Assembly (NCBI GenBank): GCA_021793645.1
Contig: JAJYSJ010000024.1
Location: forward strand, 1 to 37,919
DNA: 37,919 bases
Direction: 5' to 3'
Source of the DNA: Bacillota bacterium
GTDB taxonomy: Bacteria > Bacillota > Sulfobacillia > JAJZYS01 > JAJYTV01
Part shown: in pieces, positions 32,329 through 37,919 of the stretch
Layout: the number at the start of each line of letters is the position of its first letter
How positions within the stretch are numbered: position 1 is the first letter of the stretch
Translations under genes and position numbers: made by a program
The notes under the pieces: generated by a model
Database searches by the model: none
Told to the model about the DNA's origin: nothing
Seen by the model: the letters and a program-made list of their open reading frames with translations, nothing else

Positions 32329-33258
32329 CTAGCTCTTCAGCAGCCCCTTCGAGACCAGGAAGTCATGCGCAACCTGCTGGATCGACTCCTTCGAGATGTC
32401 GACGAGATAGTTGAGGTGCTCCATCTCCGCGTCGCTGATCTTGCCCGAAAGCTTGTTCAGGACGGTCGCGACCTCCGGGTGCTGCTTGAGGAAGTCCATA
32501 CGGATGACCGGCGCAGCGTAGTAGGCCGGGAAGAAGTGCTTGTTATCCACCAGCACCTGCAGGTGGTACTTCTCCAGGCCGCCATCGGTGCTGTAGGCAT
32601 CCGTCACCTGGATCTGGTTGTTGGCCATCGCCTCATAGACAAGCGAGTGGTCCATCGTCTTGACCGACTTGAACTTGAGACCGTAGTCCTTTACCAGGCC
32701 AGGCAGACAATCGGGGCGGTTCTGGCACTCCGCGTCGATGCCAGCGCTCAGCTGCGGCGCGTACTTCTTCAGGTCGCTGATCGTGGTGATGTTGTCCTTC
32801 TGCGCCAGCGACTTCGGGATCGCGATCGCGTAGGTGTCATTGAATCCGATCGGCTTCAGCCACTCCAGACCCCACTTCTTCTGGTACTGCTGCTGCACGT
32901 AGTTGTACATGGCCTGCTCGCTCTCCGGCTTCGGCTGCTTGAGGATCTCGATGTAGCCGGTACCGGTGTAGTCCGGGTAGACATCGATCTGGCCGCTTTT
33001 CAAAGCGTTGAAGTCGACGAGCGTCCCGCCCATGTCGAGCTTGAGCTGGACGTTCATCTTCGTGTCAGCCTGGATCAGGTCCGCGTACATCTGCGAGAGG
33101 ATCTCGCTCTCCGTGAAGTTCTTCGAGCCGATGACGATCGTCCCCGTATTGGGCGACGAGGCGGTGGTGGAGCCGCAGCCAACCGCGAGCAGCATGGTCG
33201 AGACCAGTACCGCTGCCGTTCCGAGGATGCCAAGCCGCCTATGTGGCTCAAACGTCAA
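32329..33258 (-). CDS. opuCC: Osmoprotectant ABC importer, substrate-binding lipoprotein
   Basis: The protein has about 309 residues and captures glycine betaine, choline or carnitine outside the cell. The lipobox is LLAVGC. The mature part shows IVIGSKNFTESEILSQMYAD, GQIDVYPDYTGTGYIEIL and DAYSTDGGLEKY, typical of the OpuCC/OsmX fold. Two starts are possible. The ATG at 33267 abuts its Shine-Dalgarno with no spacing. The TTG at 33258 is nine bases from AGGAG and follows the permease stop by one base, so I prefer the TTG. It is the last gene of the operon. Confidence 0.9.
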   Translation of the reverse strand: MTFEPHRRLGILGTAAVLVSTMLLAVGCGSTTASSPNTGTIVIGSKNFTESEILSQMYADLIQADTKMNVQLKLDMGGTLVDFNALKSGQIDVYPDYTGTGYIEILKQPKPESEQAMYNYVQQQYQKKWGLEWLKPIGFNDTYAIAIPKSLAQKDNITTISDLKKYAPQLSAGIDAECQNRPDCLPGLVKDYGLKFKSVKTMDHSLVYEAMANNQIQVTDAYSTDGGLEKYHLQVLVDNKHFFPAYYAAPVIRMDFLKQHPEVATVLNKLSGKISDAEMEHLNYLVDISKESIQQVAHDFLVSKGLLKS

Positions 33259-33259
33259 T

Positions 33260-33952
33260 CTACCCATCTCCTTTTAGTGGGGTTTGCGCAGAGGGCGAGT
33301 TCCGCAGGTGCAGGCGCGGCAAGCGCAGCGACCTGCGGCCGGCCCGGACCGCGAGGAAGGCCAGGAACCCATCGAAGATGATGGCCATCAGCGCTGCGGG
33401 GGCAGCTCCGGCGAAGATCTGCGAGGCACTCTGCACTTGCATGCCGCCGTAGATCAGGCTGCCGAGGCCCTCGGCACCGATGAAGACGCCAACGGTCGCG
33501 ATGCCGATCGAGGTCACAAGAGCCATGCGGAAGCCCGTGATGATGATTGGCGACGCGAGCGGGACTTGCACCCGCCAGAGGGCCTGCCGGTTCGACATGC
33601 CAAGGCCCTTCGCGATCTCGACCAGTCCCGGATCCACGCTCAGGAGGCCTTCCACCGTGTTGTGCAGCATGGGCATCAAGGCGTAGAGGAAGAGCGTTGC
33701 GACGAGCGTCGTGTTGCCCATGCCAAGCCAGATCATGAGGATCGCCAAGAGGGCAAGGCTCGGAATGGTCTGGATGGTCTCCGCGACGGCGGCTGCAAAG
33801 CGGCGCACGCCGGGGCGGCGGTAGGCCCAAAGCCCAAACGGGATGGCAACGATCGCTCCCAGCACCGTGCCTTCAATGGAAAGCAGCGCATGGATGCCCG
33901 CGATCTGCATGATGGAGCCGAAGTTCTGAAAGAGGTACGAAAAGAGGCTCAT
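33260..33952 (-). CDS. Osmoprotectant ABC importer, permease 2
   Basis: The protein has 230 residues and five to six membrane helices. It is a permease of the OpuCB/OpuCD type. ATPase contact is through VEIAKGLGMSNRQALWRVQVP, the EAA loop. ATG 33952 overlaps the preceding permease stop as ATGA. The two permeases probably form a heterodimer. The C-terminal tail is basic and short. Confidence 0.9.
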   Translation of the reverse strand: MSLFSYLFQNFGSIMQIAGIHALLSIEGTVLGAIVAIPFGLWAYRRPGVRRFAAAVAETIQTIPSLALLAILMIWLGMGNTTLVATLFLYALMPMLHNTVEGLLSVDPGLVEIAKGLGMSNRQALWRVQVPLASPIIITGFRMALVTSIGIATVGVFIGAEGLGSLIYGGMQVQSASQIFAGAAPAALMAIIFDGFLAFLAVRAGRRSLRLPRLHLRNSPSAQTPLKGDG

Positions 33953-34614
33953 GCCGCACCTCTTTCCCCTGCAGCCAGCCGGCGTACTCCGACCGGAGTG
34001 AGGGCCCGCTGCAGCCAGCTCAGGAGGAGGCCCGCCGCGATGGCGAGCAGAGCCGCCGGGACAGCCCCGGCGATGATCAGCCCGAAGTCGTACGTTGCGA
34101 GTCCCTCCAGGATGAGGTTCCCGAGCCCTCCACCGCCGATCAGGGCGGCAAGCACGGCCCAGGAGATCAGGTAGACGGTCGAGAGGCGGACCCCCGCGAC
34201 GATCACCGGCGCAGCCAAGGGCAGCTCGACGCGACTCAGCACCTGCATGCGGTTCATGCCCATTGCCTTCGCGCATTCCACGGTTCCTGCCGGCACACCG
34301 CGCACGCCAACATAGGTGTTGCGCAGGATCGGCAGCAGCGCGTAGAGCGCCAGCGCGGAGACGGCAGGGACGAGGCCGACGCCGAGGACGGGCAGCACGA
34401 GCGCCAACAGCGCAAGACTCGGCACAGTCTGGATGAGACCGGTGACGGTGATGACAACTTCCGCAAGGCGCGGCCGCCGCGTCAGCCAGATGCCCATCGG
34501 GATCGCGATGAGACACCCGATCGCGACCGAGATGAAGACGATCTCCACGTGCTGCAAGAGGTCCTGCCAGATCAGCGCGCCGTGCGCGACAATGTCGGGC
34601 CAGATGCCTGTCAC
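33949..34614 (-). CDS. Osmoprotectant ABC importer, permease 1
   Basis: The protein has 221 residues. It is homologous to permease 2, with the EAA loop VECAKAMGMNRMQVLSRVEL and the hydrophobic segment LIGGGGLGNLILEGL. The start is GTG at 34614, overlapping the ATPase stop as GTGA. The tight 4-bp overlaps through the first three genes imply equal co-translation. Confidence 0.9.
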   Translation of the reverse strand: MTGIWPDIVAHGALIWQDLLQHVEIVFISVAIGCLIAIPMGIWLTRRPRLAEVVITVTGLIQTVPSLALLALVLPVLGVGLVPAVSALALYALLPILRNTYVGVRGVPAGTVECAKAMGMNRMQVLSRVELPLAAPVIVAGVRLSTVYLISWAVLAALIGGGGLGNLILEGLATYDFGLIIAGAVPAALLAIAAGLLLSWLQRALTPVGVRRLAAGERGAA

Positions 34615-35732
34615 TGGGCATCACCCCAAATTGCCGCGGCGAGCGCGCGCACCATCGAGCGCCGCGTCACGATCCCCTTCAGCTGCCCTTCATCCACTAC
34701 CGCGAGGTACTGCAGGTGTTCTTGGTCCATCCGGTTGAAGGCCGTGGACGCGTCTTCATCCGGCCCCACAACGGCCACGTCCTGCTCGCACACTTCGCCC
34801 AATGTGCGGCCGACCGCTCGCTTGTGCGCGAGGTGCAGCGCGCTGACATAGCCGTGCAGGGAACCTTGTTCGTCGATCACGAGCATCGTATCGACTTGGC
34901 GGCTCTGCATGAGGGCAAAGGCCTCTTCCGTCGATGCTCCGACGCCCAGCGTCACAGGCCGCGTGTTCATGATGTCGCGCACGATGTGCGGCACCTGCAT
35001 CTCTGCAAGGCGGTGGCGTCCGACGAACTGCGCGACAAAGTCGTCTGCGGGATTGCGCAAGATCTCTGCCGGCGTGTCGTATTGCAGCAGTTGGCCTTGG
35101 CGCAGCACGGCGATGCGGTTGGCGAGGCGCAATGCCTCATCCATGTCGTGCGTGACGAAGACGATCGTCTTGTGCACAGTCTCCTGCAGCCGCTTGAGTT
35201 CGTCCTGGAGCTGTTCGCGCGTGATCGGGTCGAGCGCGCCGAACGGCTCGTCCATCAGGATCAAGTCCGGGTCGGCGGCCAATGCCCGCAGCACGCCGAT
35301 GCGCTGCTGCTGTCCGCCGGAGAGTTCATGCGGGAACCGGTCGCGATAGGTGCCGGGGTCCATCCCGACAAGCTGCAAGAGCTCTGCGGTCCGCTCCGAG
35401 CGGCGTTGCGGGCTCCAGCCCTGAAGGCGCGGCACGACCTCGATGTTCTCCGCAATCGTCATATGGGGGAAGAGTCCGATCTGCTGAACCACGTATCCGA
35501 TGCCGCGGCGCAACTGAACAGGGTCGTAGGACGTCACGTCCCGACCTTCGAGCAGGAGTGACCCGCCGGTCGGCTCAACCATGCGGTTGACCATGCGAAG
35601 GCTCGTGGTCTTGCCGCAGCCTGACGGGCCGATCAAAACGACGAATTCACCTCGTTCTACCCGCAAGTTCAAATCACGTACGGCGATCGTTCCGTCGCGA
35701 TACGACTTGCTTACTTGTTGAAATTCAAGCAC
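34611..35732 (-). CDS. opuCA: Osmoprotectant ABC importer, ATPase with CBS domains
   Basis: The protein has 373 residues. It powers uptake of compatible solutes. The ABC domain has GPSGCGKTTSLRMVNRM (Walker A), HELSGGQQQRIGVLRAL (signature) and DLILMDEPFGALDP (Walker B). Residues ~255-370 form two CBS domains (MNTRPVTLGVGAST to IVTRRSMVRAL), which in relatives sense ionic strength or bind c-di-AMP. The start is GTG at 35732 with AAAGGGG eight bases upstream. The longer in-frame opening upstream runs through the promoter and is rejected. Confidence 0.93.
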   Translation of the reverse strand: MLEFQQVSKSYRDGTIAVRDLNLRVERGEFVVLIGPSGCGKTTSLRMVNRMVEPTGGSLLLEGRDVTSYDPVQLRRGIGYVVQQIGLFPHMTIAENIEVVPRLQGWSPQRRSERTAELLQLVGMDPGTYRDRFPHELSGGQQQRIGVLRALAADPDLILMDEPFGALDPITREQLQDELKRLQETVHKTIVFVTHDMDEALRLANRIAVLRQGQLLQYDTPAEILRNPADDFVAQFVGRHRLAEMQVPHIVRDIMNTRPVTLGVGASTEEAFALMQSRQVDTMLVIDEQGSLHGYVSALHLAHKRAVGRTLGEVCEQDVAVVGPDEDASTAFNRMDQEHLQYLAVVDEGQLKGIVTRRSMVRALAAAIWGDAQ

Positions 35733-35780
35733 CTGAAAGCCCCTTTCGTATCCTCGAAACGTTGCCTCCGACAACTTTAT

Positions 35781-35808
35781 ATTATAAATGAGTCGTCTGT
35801 TGTGACAA
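35781..35808 (-). promoter_or_regulatory. Sigma-A promoter of the osmoprotectant operon
   Basis: TTGTCA (35808-35803) and a perfect TATAAT (35786-35781) have 16 bp between them, reading leftward. The start should fall near 35774, giving a ~42-base leader. The -10 lies in the near-palindrome TTTATAATATAAA, a possible operator. Confidence 0.75.
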
Positions 35809-35905
35809 GGAGACTTTTCGGGCGCAAACGTTCGCATGCTAGCGAAATCGGGCGTTTCTGCGGGCTGAACGCACCTCGTGCGAGTTTGCAAAAATGGCCA
35901 AGTGT

Positions 35906-36148
35906 CTAGTTGCGGATCGCGCCGAGGTGGCGGTAGGCTGCAAGGAAGACGTTCTGCAGGATGTCGTCGGCCATCGCGGCACTCCCCGTATAGAGGTAGG
36001 CCTGCTGATAGACGCTCCGGGCGTAGGTCGTCATCAGGGACTCGAGCGTCGTCGTTGCCACCTCCGCACCCACTACGAACCCGCAGCGCACCGAATTGTT
36101 CACGCGCCGGCGGAGCAGCCCGCGGACCCATCTTGATCCCATGGGCAC
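35906..36148 (-). pseudogene. Truncated ECF sigma factor gene
   Basis: Only sigma region 2 remains. Residues run TTYARSVYQQAYLYTGSAAM then ADDILQNVFLAAYRHLG, the classic core-binding and -10-recognition helices (pattern A.DDI.Q..F..AYR.L), and a stop follows at once. Region 4, which reads the -35, is missing, and no match to it is seen downstream. A natural start is probably a GTG near 36061. GTG 36148 gives the longest frame, 80 residues. It could be a degraded gene, or a short protein that binds RNA polymerase core without promoter recognition. Confidence 0.65.
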
Positions 36149-36242
36149 CAGGCGACCACCAGGGCTCTGCCCGCGGCGGCCGACGAACCGTGCTTGCCGT
36201 CGCGCGCCGGTGCCTTGGGCCGCGTTATGGCCTTCTATGCGG

Positions 36243-36259
36243 GCGCACGGCGCGTGCGC
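36243..36259 (-). terminator. GC-rich hairpin just after the MerR-peroxiredoxin stop
   Basis: A 7-bp stem, GCGCACG with CGTGCGC, and a 3-base loop lie one base after the stop codon. No T-run follows, so it is a weak terminator at best. Confidence 0.3.
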
Positions 36260-36260
36260 G

Positions 36261-37214
36261 TCAGCGCTCCGGATGCGCCCGCAGCCACTCCAGCACCTCC
36301 AACCCGTGGCGCTCCGGGGCGTCCACTGGGTAGAACGCGTGCTCCACGATACCCCTGCGCACGATCAGCGTGAGCCGGCGGAAAAGCCGCATCCCCTCCG
36401 CCTCGAAGGTCGGCAACCCCATCGCCTGCGCGAGCGCGAGCCGCTCGTCGGAGAGCATGGCGAAGGGCAGGCGCAGCCGCTCGACGACCTCGCGCTGGTA
36501 CTGGGTGGACTGGCTCGAGAGCCCGAACACGCGCTGCACACCCGCATCCAGCAGTTCTGCATGATGGTCACGGAAGTTGCACGCCTCGGCGGTGCAGCCG
36601 CGCGCGCCCGGGATGGTCTCCCATCCCTTCGGCAGGTCGACGAGGGGGCTGCCGGTCAAGGGGTAGAGGTAGATCACCGTTCGGCCATCCCAAGGCACCC
36701 CGAGTCGCACCGTCTCTCCGTCTGTGCTCCGCAGCTCGACAGGCGGCATGCGCCGGCCCGCGAGAGGCCACCGCCAGGACGTGGCGTCATCCTCCGCCGC
36801 GCGGTTGGGTCCCGGAGGCCAGGGGAGATCCAGGGACACCGCGTCCGACCTGCTCCCGGGGACCATGCCGATCGCCGCATCCAGGCAGGCGACCAGGGTG
36901 GCTCTGCGTGCGGCGAACTGCTCGATCCGCTCCGAGAGATCGTCGATCGCCCGGCGGTACGCCGCGAGGGACTCCGGGCAGACGTCCGCCCGCGCGTTCC
37001 CAGCGAGCAGGCATTCGAGGAACGGCCTCGTGTCGGAGACCGCGAAGCCGAGGTCCATGAGCCCTTTGATCTCCCGCACCAGCGCGACGTCGAGCGGATC
37101 GTATTCGCGGTAGTCGTTGCCGGCTCTCCGTGGCGTGACGAGGCCTAGCTTCTCGTAATAGCGCAGCGCCCGGACAGTGACGCCCGCCCTGCGAGCGGCT
37201 TCGCTGACTCTCAT
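36261..37214 (-). CDS. MerR regulator fused to a peroxiredoxin
   Basis: The protein has 317 residues in one uninterrupted frame. Residues 1-~70 are a MerR winged helix (VSEAARRAGVTVRALRYYEK and LVTPRRAGNDYREY), followed by a coiled-coil dimerisation helix (~85-115). Cys68, Cys79 and Cys110 lie in this regulatory part. Residues ~155-317 are a redoxin of the AhpC/BCP type. The active site GARGCTAEACNFRDHH has the peroxidatic Cys207 and a Cys212 placed like the resolving Cys of BCP enzymes, preceded by VIYLYPLTGSP. A plausible reading is a DNA-binding peroxide sensor that carries its own reactive thiol. ATG 37214 has GGGGGA upstream. It lies 145 bp after an MFS gene on the same strand, a possible target. 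Confidence 0.9.
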   Translation of the reverse strand: MRVSEAARRAGVTVRALRYYEKLGLVTPRRAGNDYREYDPLDVALVREIKGLMDLGFAVSDTRPFLECLLAGNARADVCPESLAAYRRAIDDLSERIEQFAARRATLVACLDAAIGMVPGSRSDAVSLDLPWPPGPNRAAEDDATSWRWPLAGRRMPPVELRSTDGETVRLGVPWDGRTVIYLYPLTGSPLVDLPKGWETIPGARGCTAEACNFRDHHAELLDAGVQRVFGLSSQSTQYQREVVERLRLPFAMLSDERLALAQAMGLPTFEAEGMRLFRRLTLIVRRGIVEHAFYPVDAPERHGLEVLEWLRAHPER

Positions 37215-37359
37215 GCCGCGTCCCCCTGCTCCATGGACTCTGAGCCTGCGCGCCGCGTCCGACCTGAAGGCAACGGCGCGCGCCCGTGCGCGATCTCCAC
37301 AGAGAAGAATTCCGCGTCACCCGCGAAACCCTTCCCAGCCGCCGCGCGGCCCGCACCCG

Positions 37360-37919
37360 TCAGGACGGAACGGCGCCGTCGCCCGCCGCAGCGCGGCGTT
37401 CCACCGCGCGCAGCGGCGAGCGCAGGAAGTAGATCGCCACGAGGATGTTCAGAAGGGCGCAGAGGAGGAAGACCCGGCGCGCACCGAACGCCGCTGCCGC
37501 GAAACCCGAGGCGAAGATCGCGAACGGCATGCCGAGCTTGAAGATCGATCCGGTGAGACCGCTGATCCGCCCGATCATCTCGGGCGGCGTGGTCTCCTGG
37601 CGGAACGTCCAGACCCCGATCGCCAGCACGATCGTGGAAGCGCCCTCAAGCAGCAGGGATACCGCCGTCAGGACCGTGCCGTGCGCCATCGCCATGAGGA
37701 AGTAGGAGCATGCTGCGGCACCGATCGCGATCACGAAGAGGCGCCCGAGTCCCAGGGCGGCGCGAAGTTTGGGCGCCGCCGCGGAACCCAAGGCGGCGCC
37801 CAGGCTCGCGATCGTCAGGAGCAGTCCGAGCTCCGCATTGCCGAGATGCAGCCGATCCTTGGCGAAGTAGAGGAACATCGCCGCGAACATGCCCTCGGTC
37901 GAGTTCGTGAAGATGATCG
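37360..37919 (-). CDS. MFS transporter, C-terminal part (runs off the window)
   Basis: About 186 residues are visible, open to the window edge, so the N-terminal half is missing from view. It shows about five helices, with GLLLTIASLGAALGSAAAPK and the loop FRQETTPPEMIGRISGLTGS, typical of 12-helix MFS efflux proteins with an enterobactin-exporter/macrolide-efflux-like C-half. Substrate is unknown. It is upstream of the MerR-peroxiredoxin gene and may be regulated by it. Confidence 0.85.
   Translation of the reverse strand, partial: IIFTNSTEGMFAAMFLYFAKDRLHLGNAELGLLLTIASLGAALGSAAAPKLRAALGLGRLFVIAIGAAACSYFLMAMAHGTVLTAVSLLLEGASTIVLAIGVWTFRQETTPPEMIGRISGLTGSIFKLGMPFAIFASGFAAAAFGARRVFLLCALLNILVAIYFLRSPLRAVERRAAAGDGAVPS

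Noticed and set aside
35733-36131. N-terminal extension of the osmoprotectant ATPase
   Set aside because: It would run through the TTGTCA/TATAAT promoter and the sigma remnant. The family starts at the GTG at 35732, which has a ribosome site.

Overview
The window looks like chromosome from a GC-rich, spore-forming member of the Bacillota, with an Alicyclobacillaceae-like relative as the best guess. This is inference from three things. The order yebC, bofC-like, ruvC, ruvA, ruvB, DUF2905, then yajC is a variant of the Bacillales arrangement. A SigI/RsgI pair and an OpuC-type osmoprotectant importer are present. Ribosome binding sites are strong (AAGGAGG type) and TTG and GTG starts are frequent. 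There are no rRNA or tRNA genes, CRISPR arrays, plasmid functions or structural phage genes.

Left part (1-10.2 kb) is a worn accessory region. An insertion sequence with a frameshifted DUF772-type transposase cuts a KimA-like potassium permease gene, which is also broken at its 3' end. Next comes an alpha-glucan pair (GT4 glycosyltransferase and GH15 glucoamylase-like hydrolase, overlapping by 4 bp) behind a small holin-family membrane protein. A photoproduct-lyase-like radical SAM gene follows, with a LexA-type palindrome inside what looks like a leaderless promoter. Its stop codon lies in the terminal repeat of a ~394-bp non-autonomous element. Beyond that element is a tiny self-contained unit (promoter, 21-codon ORF, terminator), then a RIO-type kinase, an HPP membrane protein and remnants of two more genes.

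Middle part (10.2-18.1 kb) holds single-gene housekeeping and stress functions: a fosmidomycin-resistance-like MFS pump, a TVP38/DedA-like membrane protein, an MBL-fold hydrolase, a secreted GH113-like glycosidase lipoprotein, a glutaredoxin, a GNAT acetyltransferase, a histidine kinase/receiver pair and an ornithine-cyclodeaminase-family enzyme.

Core part (18.2-31.0 kb) is one long leftward run. In transcription order it is nadE, yebC, bofC-like, ruvC, ruvA, ruvB, DUF2905, sigI, rsgI, yajC, glutamate dehydrogenase, methylmalonyl-CoA mutase catalytic subunit, methylmalonyl-CoA epimerase, carboxyltransferase, a small OadG-like protein and a biotin carrier. The last five form a propionyl/methylmalonyl-CoA module. 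It lacks a B12-binding mutase subunit, a biotin carboxylase and a membrane decarboxylase subunit.

Right part (31.2-37.9 kb) holds an isoaspartyl-peptidase/asparaginase, a four-gene osmoprotectant ABC importer with a good sigma-A promoter, a truncated ECF sigma gene, a MerR regulator fused to a peroxiredoxin, and the 3' part of an MFS transporter.

The items most worth a second look are the MerR-peroxiredoxin fusion, the 21-codon Cys-Cys peptide unit, the LexA-box leaderless promoter and the SigI/RsgI pair with a glycine/asparagine-rich tail.
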